From positions 1 through 64,000 of the forward strand of contig NZ_PNYB01000013.1 of the NCBI RefSeq assembly GCF_002879855.1: a stretch of DNA of 64,000 nucleotides. Reading direction: 5' to 3'. Shown piece by piece: positions 19,845 to 29,364 of this stretch. Under the pieces are notes generated by a model, which did not search any database, was not told the origin of the DNA, and was given only the letters and a program-made list of their open reading frames with translations. This stretch comes from Trinickia soli. GTDB lineage: Bacteria; Pseudomonadota; Gammaproteobacteria; Burkholderiales; Burkholderiaceae. The translations under genes were made by a program, and so were the position numbers. The stretch's first letter is position 1. Every line of letters starts with the position of its first letter.

Positions 19845-20786
19845 GTGACCGATCGTGTAACTCTCGCAGACCGCATCGAGGATCTGCTTCCCCAAACGCA
19901 ATGCACGAAGTGCGGCTATGCCGGTTGCCGGCCTTACGCCGAAGCGCTCGCGCAAGGCGAAGCCTCCCACAACCAATGTCCGCCGGGCGGCGCGGAAGGC
20001 GTCGCGCGCCTCGCCAGGCTGCTCGGCAAGCCCGTCATCCCGTTGAACCCCGAGAACGGCGAAGAGCGGGCGCGCCCGCTCGCCGTCATCGACGAAACGC
20101 TGTGCATCGGCTGCACGCTCTGCATGCAGGCCTGTCCCGTCGACGCCATCGTCGGCGCCCCCAAGCTCATGCATACGGTTCTCGCGCAGCTTTGCACGGG
20201 GTGCGACCTCTGCGTCGCGCCGTGTCCCGTCGACTGCATCGAGATGACGCCCGTCACAGGCGAGCGAACCGGTTGGGATGCATGGAGCCAAGCGCAGGCC
20301 GACGCCGCGCGCGAGCGCCACGCCCGGCGTATGGCAAGGCTCGAACGCGAGCGCCAGGCCGCGCAGGCGCGCGCCGCGGCACGCCGCGCCGAGGCGACCG
20401 CGCTTGCGTCGACGTCCGTCTGCGCCCCGGCGACTGCACCGGCGACTGCACCGGCCAACGACGAAGCCGCGAAAAAACGCGCCATCATCCAGGCTGCCCT
20501 CGAACGCGCCCGGCAGAAGAAGGAAGCACTGGCGGCACAGGGGCTCGGACCGAAGAACGTCACGGGCGTCAGCGCCGCTGTCCAAGCGCAGATCGACGCC
20601 GCCGAGGCGCGCCGACAAGCCTTGGCAGATCCGACCGCTGCGAGGGGCGAGCAGCCTGAGAGCCAGGCGCCCCGCCAATCGAACGCGGCTGCCCAACCTG
20701 GCCAGCCTGCCCAGCCTGGCGAAGCGGACCCGAAACACGCGGGCGACCAACCCGCAGCGGATCGACGCGCGGACGAGAATCCCTGA
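19845..20786 (+). CDS. rsxB: RnfB/RsxB-like Fe-S protein without a membrane anchor
   Basis: 313 aa from a GTG at 19845. Residues 1-60 carry the RnfB Fe-S domain ([18 protein letters not shown] ... CPPGG). Two 4Fe-4S ferredoxin motifs follow, [15 protein letters not shown] and [15 protein letters not shown]. From about residue 145 the protein becomes a long Ala/Arg/Glu-rich tail ([18 protein letters not shown]), likely helical, then Pro/Gln-rich and disordered. The N-terminal transmembrane helix of true RnfB is missing and no other rnf genes are nearby, so this looks like a soluble electron carrier. It precedes nth by 24 bp, an arrangement common in beta-proteobacteria. Confidence 0.88.
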   Translation: MTDRVTLADRIEDLLPQTQCTKCGYAGCRPYAEALAQGEASHNQCPPGGAEGVARLARLLGKPVIPLNPENGEERARPLAVIDETLCIGCTLCMQACPVDAIVGAPKLMHTVLAQLCTGCDLCVAPCPVDCIEMTPVTGERTGWDAWSQAQADAARERHARRMARLERERQAAQARAAARRAEATALASTSVCAPATAPATAPANDEAAKKRAIIQAALERARQKKEALAAQGLGPKNVTGVSAAVQAQIDAAEARRQALADPTAARGEQPESQAPRQSNAAAQPGQPAQPGEADPKHAGDQPAADRRADENP

Positions 20787-20810
20787 GGCTTTTTCGACGA
20801 GCTTTGCCGC

Positions 20811-21455
20811 ATGAACGCACAAAAACGACGGGCCATCTACGAGACGCTGCAAAGCCTCAATCCGCATCCGAAGACGGAGCTCGAATACACGACACCGTTC
20901 GAATTGCTGATCGCCGTCATGTTGTCAGCGCAGGCGACTGATGTGTCGGTCAACAAGGCGACGCGCAAGATGTTTCCCGTGGCGAACACGCCGCGCGCGA
21001 TGCTCGAACTCGGCGAGGCCGGCGTTGCCGAATACATCAAGACGATCGGACTGTACCGCACGAAGGCCAAGAACGTCATCGCGACGTGCGCCATCTTGCT
21101 TGATCAGTATGGCGGCGAAGTGCCGGCGCAGCGTGAGGCGCTCGAAGGGCTGCCCGGCGTCGGGCGCAAGACGGCGAACGTCGTGCTCAATACGGCGTTC
21201 GGTCAACCGACGATCGCTGTCGATACGCACATCTTCCGCGTTGCCAATCGCACGGGGCTGGCGCCAGGCAAGGATGTGCGCGCGGTCGAAACGGCGCTCG
21301 AAAAGTTCACGCCGCCCGAGTACCGGCACGACGCGCATCACTGGCTCATCCTGCACGGGCGCTACGTGTGCAAAGCGCGCCGGCCCGAGTGCTGGCATTG
21401 CGCGATCGAGCCGCTCTGCGAATTCAAGCCGAAAACACCACCGCCGGACCTTTGA
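20811..21455 (+). CDS. nth: endonuclease III
   Basis: 214-aa bifunctional DNA glycosylase/AP lyase for oxidised pyrimidines. The helix-hairpin-helix and active site read LPGVGRKTANVVLNTAFG then IAVDTHIFRVANR, giving catalytic Lys120 and Asp138 as in E. coli. The C-terminal 4Fe-4S loop has the exact C-x6-C-x2-C-x5-C spacing (CKARRPECWHCAIEPLC). Probably co-transcribed with rsxB; both products carry iron-sulfur clusters. Confidence 0.97.
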   Translation: MNAQKRRAIYETLQSLNPHPKTELEYTTPFELLIAVMLSAQATDVSVNKATRKMFPVANTPRAMLELGEAGVAEYIKTIGLYRTKAKNVIATCAILLDQYGGEVPAQREALEGLPGVGRKTANVVLNTAFGQPTIAVDTHIFRVANRTGLAPGKDVRAVETALEKFTPPEYRHDAHHWLILHGRYVCKARRPECWHCAIEPLCEFKPKTPPPDL

Positions 21456-21527
21456 GGGTCCCGGCCCGAGGCTCCTCAAAGCCGCCTCGCGGCGACGCGC
21501 CTGAACGTCAACCCGATCCGGCGTGCG

Positions 21528-22460
21528 TCAAAGATTCGCTTCGAGCGAGACGGCCTCGTCGTGCGCTCCGCCTCCTGCACGCACGAGCCACAACACGGCC
21601 GCCAGCACGGCCACGCCTCCGGCCCATTGCAACGGTGTCAGGCGTTCCCCGAGCAAAACGGCCGCGAGCAGGACGGTCACGACCGGTTCCAGCGTCGACA
21701 GCATCGACGTGCGCGCCGCGCCAAGCCGCGTGAGCCCGGCGAAAAAGGCGAGCATGGCCGTGACGGTCGATACGAGCGCGATGGCCACGAGCGCGGCCCA
21801 CGCGGGCAACGTCGCCGGAAGATGCGGCGGCGCGCCCGACAGCGTGCGGACGATCGATACGGTGCAGAACACCGCAGCGGCCGACAGGCAGACGATGGAC
21901 GTCGTCGCAAGCGGATCGACCCCATGCGTCACCCGCGCACCGACGACGATGTAAAGCGAATAGACGACAGCGGCCGTCAGCGCGAGCGCGATCCCCAACG
22001 GCTCGCCATGACCGCCGCCGACCATCAGCGCCGACCCGCCCAGACACAGCACCAGCGCCGCGCCTTTCACCGGCGTCAGGCGCTCGCCCAGCCAAAGCGC
22101 CGCCAACAGCGTCACAAAGGCCGGATAGAGGTAGAGCAACAGGGCGACGAGACTGGCCTGCGCATGCTGCAAGGCGATGAAGTAGCACAGCGACTGGCCG
22201 ACATACCCGAGCGCCCCCATGGCGACGATGCCCCAAAGCGTGCGACCGCGCGGCCATGTGACGCCTCTGCGACGCGCGACGGCCGCGAGCAGCGCACCGC
22301 CGATGACGAACCGCAACGTCAGGAGTCCAAGCACGTCGGCGCCGCCCGCATAGGCGTAACGACCGAAAATGGCCATTGCGCCGAAAGCGCTGGCGGATAA
22401 AGCGACGAGCAAAGCGCCGCGCAGCGTATCGGCGCGCGAATGAGAAGACGGAGCGGGCAT
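21528..22460 (-). CDS. EamA/DMT-family transporter
   Basis: 310 aa with ten predicted membrane helices in two EamA repeats (residues about 12-145 and 160-290). Typical EamA features are ALSASAFGAMAIFGRYAYAG near the start and the closing helix-loop of each repeat, WLGERLTPVKGAALVL and LLGERLTPLQWAGGVAVL. Members export amino acids or other small metabolites; the substrate is not readable. Convergent with nth. Confidence 0.9.
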   Translation of the reverse strand: MPAPSSHSRADTLRGALLVALSASAFGAMAIFGRYAYAGGADVLGLLTLRFVIGGALLAAVARRRGVTWPRGRTLWGIVAMGALGYVGQSLCYFIALQHAQASLVALLLYLYPAFVTLLAALWLGERLTPVKGAALVLCLGGSALMVGGGHGEPLGIALALTAAVVYSLYIVVGARVTHGVDPLATTSIVCLSAAAVFCTVSIVRTLSGAPPHLPATLPAWAALVAIALVSTVTAMLAFFAGLTRLGAARTSMLSTLEPVVTVLLAAVLLGERLTPLQWAGGVAVLAAVLWLVRAGGGAHDEAVSLEANL

Positions 22461-22631
22461 CGCAGAAGAAGTGTCGTGTTCAGTGTCGGCCCGGCGATTC
22501 TACCCGGCGGCGCCCGGGCCGCGCCGCGAACCGCCCCGGCAGCGCAGCGTAAAATAGCCGATTGGCTGTCCGGCAGCGCGGTCGTTGTGCGCTCTCGCCG
22601 TGCGGCGCTACCTCAAAGGTCGATCCCTACG

Positions 22632-23063
22632 ATGTTCAATCCGAGCAGAGACGAAGTCCGACGCTTTTTCATCGACACTTGGCGCAAGCAGCGCGACGGG
22701 GGCATCCTGACGCCGCTGGAAGCGATCGCGGCCGATTGGATCGTGGAGCATCCCGAGTATCACGCCGATCTCGCCGACGACGCGACGGCTTCGGCCGACT
22801 ACGCGCCCGAAGCGGGCAGAACGAATCCGTTCCTTCATCTGTCGATGCACCTTGCGATCAGCGAGCAGCTCTCGATCGATCAACCGCCCGGCATCCGCGC
22901 AGCCCACGATCGGCTCGCCGCGCGACTCGGCTCAACCCACGAGGCGCAACACGCGATCATGGAGTGCCTCGGCGAAACGATCTGGGAAGCGCAGCGAAAC
23001 AACACGCCGCCGGACACCGACGCCTACCTGGCCCGCATCGAACGGCGCGCATCGAAGGACTGA
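22632..23063 (+). CDS. DUF1841 family protein
   Basis: 143 aa, starting MFNPSRDEVRRFFIDTWRKQ, the recognisable DUF1841 opening; then LTPLEAIAADWIVEHPEYH and NPFLHLSMHLAISEQLSIDQP. Soluble and small, widespread in beta-proteobacteria, with no assigned activity. An in-frame start at 22440 would overlap the divergent EamA gene; the ATG at 22632 is preferred. A bidirectional terminator follows 59 bp after the stop. Confidence 0.9.
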   Translation: MFNPSRDEVRRFFIDTWRKQRDGGILTPLEAIAADWIVEHPEYHADLADDATASADYAPEAGRTNPFLHLSMHLAISEQLSIDQPPGIRAAHDRLAARLGSTHEAQHAIMECLGETIWEAQRNNTPPDTDAYLARIERRASKD

Positions 23064-23121
23064 GCCCCGATCGGGCCCGCCCGAGCCCTGCGACACATTG
23101 TCGCACTGTGGCGTTCACGCA

Positions 23122-23148
23122 AAAACACCCCGCTTGGCGGGGTGTTTT
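23122..23148. terminator. bidirectional intrinsic terminator
   Basis: A 12-bp perfect inverted repeat, AAAACACCCCGC with its complement around a TTG loop, with A and T tails on either side. It lies between the convergent DUF1841 and cytochrome genes and should stop transcription in both directions. Confidence 0.9.
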
Positions 23149-23209
23149 CGGATGACGAGCCGGGGGCGAACCGCGCCGCATGGGGCGCTCATTCCCGGCG
23201 CCGGCGCGC

Positions 23210-23590
23210 CTACTTCTTGTCGACGAGATCGCCCGGCAGCGACTCGATATAGGCGGCGATGTCCTTCATGTCGCTGAGCGACAGGCTTTGCACCTGCGCC
23301 TGCATGATTGCGTTGTTGCGGCCGAAGTTCGGGTTGCCCGTGCCCATTTGGTACTGACGCAGGGCCATGACGATGTAGTCGGCGTGCTGCCCGGCCAGCT
23401 TCGGATAGTCGCTGCTGACGGGTTTCGTGAAAGTGGCGCCGTGGCAAGCCGCGCAGTTGTGAGATCCGACGAGCGCTTTGCCGTTGCTGACGTCCGCCGC
23501 GTGAGCGGATCCGATCACCCCGACGGCCGCGACGAGCGCAGCCGCAGCAGCCTTGACGACGATGGCCAGTGCCTGTTCAGGCTTGTTCAT
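23210..23590 (-). CDS. class I c-type cytochrome, periplasmic
   Basis: 126 aa: signal peptide ending at IGSAHA, then one haem motif CAACH (about residue 46) and the distal methionine in the C-terminal half (likely IMQAQVQSLS). The order GKALVGSHNCAACHGATF ... YPKLAGQHADYI is the cytochrome c4/c5-like single-haem type. It lies 51 bp downstream of a second cytochrome gene in the same orientation; the two probably act as a split diheme electron carrier to a terminal oxidase. Confidence 0.92.
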   Translation of the reverse strand: MNKPEQALAIVVKAAAAALVAAVGVIGSAHAADVSNGKALVGSHNCAACHGATFTKPVSSDYPKLAGQHADYIVMALRQYQMGTGNPNFGRNNAIMQAQVQSLSLSDMKDIAAYIESLPGDLVDKK

Positions 23591-23641
23591 GAATTCTCCT
23601 ATCCCGCGAAATGAGGTAGCTGAAAGCGGCCGCGATGACGG

Positions 23642-24010
23642 TCACTTTTCGGGATTGTTCGTCGACGCCGACGTTTGGGACGCGTAGTAAGCCGCGAGAT
23701 CGGCGATGTCCTGGTCCGACAGCGATGCCGCGATCGCGTGCATCGTCTGGAAGTGGCGCTCGCCCTTCTTGTACGCGTGCAGCGCGTTCTCGAGGTATTG
23801 CTGGTTCTGCCCGCCCAGCTTGGGCACGCGATAAACCTCGGGGAACGCCGTGCGATAGTCGGGAATACCGTGGCAACCAATGCACATCGCGACCTTGCTC
23901 TGGCCCGCCTTCGCATTGCCGACCACATCGGCCGCCTGCGCGCTCACCGCAAACCCCGCAAGCGCGGCGAGCGCTGCGGTCACGACATGTTTGCCGACGA
24001 AAGAGTTCAT
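23642..24010 (-). CDS. class I c-type cytochrome, periplasmic
   Basis: 122 aa: signal peptide ending VSAQA, haem motif CIGCH, then VPKLGGQNQQYLENALHAYK and the axial-methionine region TMHAIAASLSDQDIADLAAYY. It is the first gene of the two-cytochrome operon. Its fold matches one half of a cytochrome c4. Confidence 0.92.
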   Translation of the reverse strand: MNSFVGKHVVTAALAALAGFAVSAQAADVVGNAKAGQSKVAMCIGCHGIPDYRTAFPEVYRVPKLGGQNQQYLENALHAYKKGERHFQTMHAIAASLSDQDIADLAAYYASQTSASTNNPEK

Positions 24011-24269
24011 AGGTTCTAACCTGGCTTGAGGGGAAACGAGCGCCCGCTAAAAGCCTGCGGGCAATGGCGCTGCGCCGTTCTTGTTGTCGAAATTCGCAAC
24101 GAGCGGCCAAAAAAATCGCGGCAATTGTACCGCGCCGCTCGGCTGGGCGTCCACCCGGCGGCGCGAGGCCTGCGCCGCGCACAAATCGATCCACACGATA
24201 ATGCCAGAGGTCCGGGCCGCCCAGCCCTTCTGACTTATACTGGGTTTTTTCTCAAAACAGCAGGCAGCC

Positions 24270-25112
24270 ATGCGCTTCGAAGGCTCGTCGCAGTACGTCG
24301 CCACCGACGATCTCAAACTCGCCGTCAACGCCGCCATCGCGCTCAAGCGGCCGCTCCTGATCAAGGGCGAGCCGGGCACGGGCAAGACGATGCTCGCGGA
24401 AGAAGTCGCCGCTTCGCTCGGCATGCCGCTTTATCAGTGGCACATCAAATCGACGACCAAGGCGCAGCAAGGTCTGTACGAGTACGACGCGGTTTCGCGG
24501 CTGCGCGATTCGCAACTCGGCGATGCACGCGTACAAGACATCGCGAACTACATCGTCAAGGGCGTGCTTTGGCAAGCATTCGAATCCGACGTGCCGGCCG
24601 TCTTGCTCATCGACGAAATCGACAAAGCCGACATCGAGTTCCCGAACGATCTGCTGCGTGAGCTCGATCGCATGGAGTTCCATGTCTACGAGACGCGCGA
24701 AGTCGTGCGCGCCAGACATCGGCCGCTCGTCGTCATCACTTCCAACAACGAAAAGGAGCTGCCCGACGCCTTCCTGCGCCGCTGCTTCTTTCACTACATC
24801 CAGTTTCCCGATCCTGCCACGATGCAACGTATCGTCGACGTCCACTACCCCGGCATCCGCGAGGACCTGCTGCGTGCGGCGCTGACGAGCTTTTTCGAGT
24901 TGCGCAACGTGTCGGGCCTGAAGAAAAAGCCGTCGACGTCGGAGTTGCTCGATTGGCTCAAGCTGCTGCTGGCCGAGGATATCCCGCCGGAGGCGCTGCG
25001 CTCGATCGATCAGAAGCAGATCGTGCCGCCGCTCGCAGGCGCGCTGCTCAAAAACGAGCAGGACATGAGCCTGTTCGAGCGGCTCGTCTTCATGAACCGT
25101 CATAACCGCTAG
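24270..25112 (+). CDS. MoxR-family AAA+ ATPase
   Basis: 280 aa. Walker A GEPGTGKTML, Walker B VLLIDEIDKAD, sensor 1 VITSNNEKELPDAFLRRCFF (also carrying the arginine finger). MoxR ATPases act as metal-insertion or complex-maturation chaperones together with VWA partners, and a CoxE-like VWA gene follows 33 bp later. The ATG at 24270 comes about 28 bp after a TATACT hexamer that may be the promoter -10. Confidence 0.93.
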   Translation: MRFEGSSQYVATDDLKLAVNAAIALKRPLLIKGEPGTGKTMLAEEVAASLGMPLYQWHIKSTTKAQQGLYEYDAVSRLRDSQLGDARVQDIANYIVKGVLWQAFESDVPAVLLIDEIDKADIEFPNDLLRELDRMEFHVYETREVVRARHRPLVVITSNNEKELPDAFLRRCFFHYIQFPDPATMQRIVDVHYPGIREDLLRAALTSFFELRNVSGLKKKPSTSELLDWLKLLLAEDIPPEALRSIDQKQIVPPLAGALLKNEQDMSLFERLVFMNRHNR

Positions 25113-25145
25113 CACGAGCGCTCATCGCTTTTCAGAGGCATCGGC

Positions 25146-26321
25146 ATGCTGATCGACTTCTTTTACACGCTGCGCGAGGCGAAGTTGCCGGTGTCGGTGA
25201 AGGAGTATCTGACGCTCGTCGAGGCATTGCGCGAGCGCGTGATCGCGCCGTCGCTCGACGAGTTCTACTACCTCGCACGTCTGACGCTGGTCAAGGACGA
25301 GCGCTATTTCGACAAATTCGATCAAGCGTTCGGCGCGTACTTCCGCGGCGTTCAGCAGCTGACCGACGCAGCGTTCGACGTGCCGCTCGACTGGCTCGAA
25401 AAACGTCTGCAGCGTGAACTGACGCCCGACGAAAAAGCGCAGATCGAAGCGATGGGCGGGCTCGACAAGCTCATGGAGCGGCTCAAGCAGTTGTTCGACG
25501 AGCAGAAGGAACGCCACGAAGGCGGCAACAAGTGGATCGGCACGGGCGGGACGTCGCCGTTCGGCAACGGTGGCTACAACCCGGAAGGCGTGCGCATCGG
25601 CGGGCCATCGGCCGGCAATCGGACGGCCGTCAAGGTGTGGGAGGCGCGCGGCTACCGCGATTACGACGATCAGGTCGAAATCGGCACGCGCAACATCAAA
25701 GTCGCGCTACGGCGGCTGCGCCGTTTCGCGCGCGAAGGCGCCGCGCAGGAACTCGATCTGCCCGACACGATTCGCAGCACGGCCGCGAACGCGGGCTGGC
25801 TCGATCTGAAGATGGTGCCCGAGCGGCACAATTCCGTGAAAGTGTTGATGTTGCTCGACGTCGGCGGCTCGATGGACGATCACATCAAGCGCACCGAGGA
25901 ATTGTTCTCGGCCGCCAAGGCCGAGTTCAAGCATCTCGAGTTCTACTACTTCCATAACTGCGTCTATGACCACCTATGGAAGAACAATCGCCGCCGGCAT
26001 GTCGAACGAATGCCGACGTGGGACCTGCTGCACAAATTCACGCCCGACTACAAGCTGATCTTCGTCGGCGATGCGACGATGAGTCCCTATGAAGTCCTGC
26101 AGCCCGGCGGCTCGGTCGAATACAACAACCCGGAGGCGGGGGCCGTCTGGCTGCGGCGCCTCGCCGATCACTTCCCCCATTACGCCTGGCTCAATCCCGA
26201 GCCCGAGGGCCTGTGGGAATATCGGCAGTCCGTCTCGATCATCCGTCAGTTGCTCGGCGAGCGGATGTATCCGCTGACGCTTGCGGGGCTGGAAACGGCC
26301 ATGCGCAAGCTCAGCAAGTAG
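25146..26321 (+). CDS. CoxE-like VWA-domain protein, MoxR partner
   Basis: 391 aa. The N-terminal half (MLIDFFYTLREAKLPVSVKE ... DEFYYLARLTLVKDERYFDKF) and C-terminal VWA domain match the CoxE/VWA family that pairs with MoxR ATPases. The metal-site segment reads LLDVGGSMDDH, so the first serine of the usual D-x-S-x-S MIDAS is glycine here. The C-terminus (WLNPEPEGLWEYRQSVSIIRQ) is conserved-looking. Genetically coupled to the MoxR gene upstream; its client protein is unknown. Confidence 0.9.
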   Translation: MLIDFFYTLREAKLPVSVKEYLTLVEALRERVIAPSLDEFYYLARLTLVKDERYFDKFDQAFGAYFRGVQQLTDAAFDVPLDWLEKRLQRELTPDEKAQIEAMGGLDKLMERLKQLFDEQKERHEGGNKWIGTGGTSPFGNGGYNPEGVRIGGPSAGNRTAVKVWEARGYRDYDDQVEIGTRNIKVALRRLRRFAREGAAQELDLPDTIRSTAANAGWLDLKMVPERHNSVKVLMLLDVGGSMDDHIKRTEELFSAAKAEFKHLEFYYFHNCVYDHLWKNNRRRHVERMPTWDLLHKFTPDYKLIFVGDATMSPYEVLQPGGSVEYNNPEAGAVWLRRLADHFPHYAWLNPEPEGLWEYRQSVSIIRQLLGERMYPLTLAGLETAMRKLSK

Positions 26322-26389
26322 CTGTGCGCACTCATCGCCTATTCGAATTCTTTCTACCGACTGCTCAGCATCCCGCTTCCCTGACAACG

Positions 26390-27616
26390 ATGACCTCCCG
26401 CTCCACCCCCGACCTCGCCGCAGCGCCCGCCATGCGCCGCTCATTTCTGCAACCGCTCGCCGATACCTCGCTGCATGCGGTCGTCGCGGGCTTCGTCGCG
26501 ATGATGACGGGCTATACGAGTTCGCTCGTGCTCGTGTTTCAGGCTGGCCGCGCGGCCCATCTATCCGATGCGCAGGTTTCATCATGGATCTGGGCGCTGT
26601 CGATCGGCATGGCGTTCTCGACGATTGTGCTCTCGTTGCGCTTTCGCACGCCCGTCGTCGTCGCATACTCGACGCCCGGCGCGGCGCTCCTGATCGCCGC
26701 TCTGCCGCATGTGCCTTATGCCGACGCGATCGGCGCGTTCATCATCTGCGCTTTGCTCATCACGGCCGTCGGCCTGACGGGTTGGTTCGACACGCTGATG
26801 CAACGCGTGCCCGCGGGTATCGCCAGTGCGCTGTTGGCCGGCATCCTGTTCGAAATCGGGATCGAGATCTTCCATGCGGCGCAGTATCAAACGGCGCTCG
26901 TGCTGACGATGTTCTTCGTCTACCTGTTCGTGAAGCGCCTCGCGCCGCGATATGCGATCGTGACGACGCTGGTCACGGGCACCGCCGTCTCCGCCGCGCT
27001 CGGGCTCATCGATTTCAGCCGCTTTCACGTTGCGCTCGCCCACCCCGTGTTCACGATGCCGCACTTCTCGCTCTCGGCCGCAATCAGCCTGGGCGTGCCG
27101 CTGTTCGTCGTCGCCATGGCATCGCAGAACATGCCGGGGTTGGCCGTATTGCGCGCCGATGGATACACGACGCCGTCCGCGCCGCTCATTTCGACGACGG
27201 GCATCGTGTCGCTGCTGCTCGCCCCATTCGGCTCGCACGGGATCACGCTCGCCGCGATCACGGCGGCGATCTGCACCGGCCCCGAAGCGCATGAAGATCG
27301 CAGCAAGCGCTACACGGCCGCGCTTTGGTGCGGCCTGTTCTATCTCGTTGCAGGGATTTTCGGCGCGACGATCGCCGCGCTTTTTGCCGCGCTGCCCAAG
27401 GCGCTCGTCGTTTCGGTGGCGGCGCTGGCGCTGTTCGGCTCGATTATGAGCGGCCTCACGAACGCCATGAGCAATGTGCGCGAGCGCGAAGCGGCGCTCG
27501 TCACTTTCATGGTGACGGCCTCGGGACTCACGCTCCTGTCGATCGGCTCGGCGTTCTGGGGACTCGTTGCAGGCGTCATCACGCAGGTTGTCCTCGGCGC
27601 CCGGCGCGCTGCCTGA
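26390..27616 (+). CDS. BenE-family (benzoate/H+ symporter-like) transporter
   Basis: 408 aa with 11-12 hydrophobic helices. MTSRSTPDLAAAPAMRRSFL leads into VVAGFVAMMTGYTSSLVLVF, then PVVVAYSTPGAALLI and MASQNMPGLAVLRADGY, which are BenE signatures. There is no aromatic catabolic gene nearby, so the true substrate is open. The start at 26390 is preferred over an in-frame start inside the VWA gene. Confidence 0.88.
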   Translation: MTSRSTPDLAAAPAMRRSFLQPLADTSLHAVVAGFVAMMTGYTSSLVLVFQAGRAAHLSDAQVSSWIWALSIGMAFSTIVLSLRFRTPVVVAYSTPGAALLIAALPHVPYADAIGAFIICALLITAVGLTGWFDTLMQRVPAGIASALLAGILFEIGIEIFHAAQYQTALVLTMFFVYLFVKRLAPRYAIVTTLVTGTAVSAALGLIDFSRFHVALAHPVFTMPHFSLSAAISLGVPLFVVAMASQNMPGLAVLRADGYTTPSAPLISTTGIVSLLLAPFGSHGITLAAITAAICTGPEAHEDRSKRYTAALWCGLFYLVAGIFGATIAALFAALPKALVVSVAALALFGSIMSGLTNAMSNVREREAALVTFMVTASGLTLLSIGSAFWGLVAGVITQVVLGARRAA

Positions 27617-27776
27617 TGCGGGCCGGTGTGCAACGCATGCCGCCGCTTGCGGGCACCCGTTTCCGAGTGAACGCGCAGGGGCATAAAATAGTCTCACTTG
27701 CAGCCCGTCGCGTCGCTTGGGCGGTGCGACCCCCAACTCAACCCACCCTGGAGGCGCTTGGCGCCGCGGATCTGTC

Positions 27777-28730
27777 ATGACCAATGCTCTGGATCAACTG
27801 AAGCAGTACACGATCGTCGTCGCGGACACCGGCGACTTCCAACAACTCGCCCAGTACAAGCCGCGCGATGCAACGACGAATCCGTCGTTGATCCTCAAGG
27901 CCGTTCAAAAGGACGCCTATAAGCCGCTACGGGAAAAGACCGTCCGCGCGCATGCAGGCCAGCCCGCAGCGGCGATCATCGACCAATTGCTGATCGCGTT
28001 CGGCTGCGAGATTCTGAAGATCATTCCGGGCCGCGTATCGACCGAAGTCGACGCGCGGCTTTCGTTCGACACCCAGCGCTCGATCGACAAGGCGCACGAG
28101 ATCATCAGGCTCTATGAAGCGGCCGGCATCGATCGCGAGCGCGTGCTCATCAAACTCGCGTCGACGTGGGAAGGTATCCGCGCGGCGGAAGTGCTGCAGA
28201 AGGAAGGCGTGAACTGCAACATGACGCTGCTGTTCTCCCCCGTTCAGGCGGCGGCCTGCGCCGAAGCGGGGGCGAAGCTGATCTCGCCGTTTGTCGGCCG
28301 CATCTACGACTGGTACAAAAAGCAGGCCGGCAGCGAGTGGGACGAAGCAAAGATGGGCGGCGCCAACGATCCGGGCGTGCAGTCGGTGCGTCACATCTAC
28401 GCTTATTACAAGCATTTCGGCTATCAAACCGAGGTGATGGGCGCCAGCTTCCGCACGACGAGCCAGATCGTCGAACTGGCCGGATGCGACCTGCTGACGA
28501 TCAGCCCCGACCTGCTGCAAAAGCTGCACGACAGCGACGACAAGGTCGAGCGCAAACTCTCGGTCGATAGCGCGACGAAGGAAGCAGTGGAGCGTATCGC
28601 CATCGACGAACCGTCGTTCCGCTTCCAGTTGAACGACGACGCCATGGCCACCGAAAAGCTCGCCGAAGGCATTCGCGCCTTCGCGGCCGACGCCGTCAAG
28701 CTCGAAAAGCTGATCGACGCTCTGCGCTGA
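27777..28730 (+). CDS. tal: transaldolase
   Basis: 317 aa, class 1 transaldolase of the pentose phosphate pathway. Landmarks: [31 protein letters not shown] (family signature 1), [16 protein letters not shown] with Schiff-base Lys at about residue 126, and [13 protein letters not shown]. The ATG at 27777 ([14 protein letters not shown]) is the family start. Monocistronic. Confidence 0.97.
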   Translation: MTNALDQLKQYTIVVADTGDFQQLAQYKPRDATTNPSLILKAVQKDAYKPLREKTVRAHAGQPAAAIIDQLLIAFGCEILKIIPGRVSTEVDARLSFDTQRSIDKAHEIIRLYEAAGIDRERVLIKLASTWEGIRAAEVLQKEGVNCNMTLLFSPVQAAACAEAGAKLISPFVGRIYDWYKKQAGSEWDEAKMGGANDPGVQSVRHIYAYYKHFGYQTEVMGASFRTTSQIVELAGCDLLTISPDLLQKLHDSDDKVERKLSVDSATKEAVERIAIDEPSFRFQLNDDAMATEKLAEGIRAFAADAVKLEKLIDALR

Positions 28731-28861
28731 GCACGTCGGCACTGCGGCCCACCGGCGCGTAGGCCGCGCGTTGGCTCTGTTGCGGGCGCGGCGCCAGCCT
28801 TCGCGGCACGCCGCCTCGCTCTAGCGCGCCCGAACGGCATCGGTTGCCAACCAAGGAGACG

Positions 28862-29284
28862 ATGATGGTAGTGCAGCCTTATCTGTACTTCTACGGCCGC
28901 TGCGAGGAAGCGCTCGCGTTCTACGAGCAAGCGCTCGGCGCCAAGGTGACGTTCAAGATGCGCAACAACGAAGCGCCCGCCGAGTATGCCGTAGAAGGCG
29001 AAGCGGGCGAACGCATCATGCATGCGTCGTTCAAGGTCGGGCAGACCACGCTGATGGCAACCGATGGCATGCCTGGCCATACGGCAGCACCCAACTATTC
29101 CGGATTCAGCATTTCGCTCTCGCTTGACAACGTCGGCAAGGGGGAACGGATTTTCAACGCGCTCGCACAAGACGGCCAGGTGCGGTTTCCGTGGCAGCCG
29201 ACGTTCTGGGCGAAAGGGTTCGGCATGGTGACCGACAAGTTCGGCGTGCCCTGGATGGTCAACGTCGAAAACACCGAGCCTTGA
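28862..29284 (+). CDS. VOC-fold protein, PhnB-like
   Basis: 140 aa. VQPYLYFYGRCEEALAFYEQALGAKVTF is the PhnB/3-demethylubiquinone-9 3-methyltransferase-like VOC opening and FGMVTDKFGVPWMVN the closing strand. AAGGAGACG precedes tandem ATGs at 28862 and 28865; the first is used. Members are small dimeric metal-binding proteins without a settled reaction. Confidence 0.9.
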   Translation: MMVVQPYLYFYGRCEEALAFYEQALGAKVTFKMRNNEAPAEYAVEGEAGERIMHASFKVGQTTLMATDGMPGHTAAPNYSGFSISLSLDNVGKGERIFNALAQDGQVRFPWQPTFWAKGFGMVTDKFGVPWMVNVENTEP

Positions 29285-29364
29285 GCCGCTGGCCGGCCGT
29301 CGAAGCCCGTTCGGTGAGCTTCATCGGTGCCATCGGCGTTATCGGCCCCATTGGCGTCATCGGT

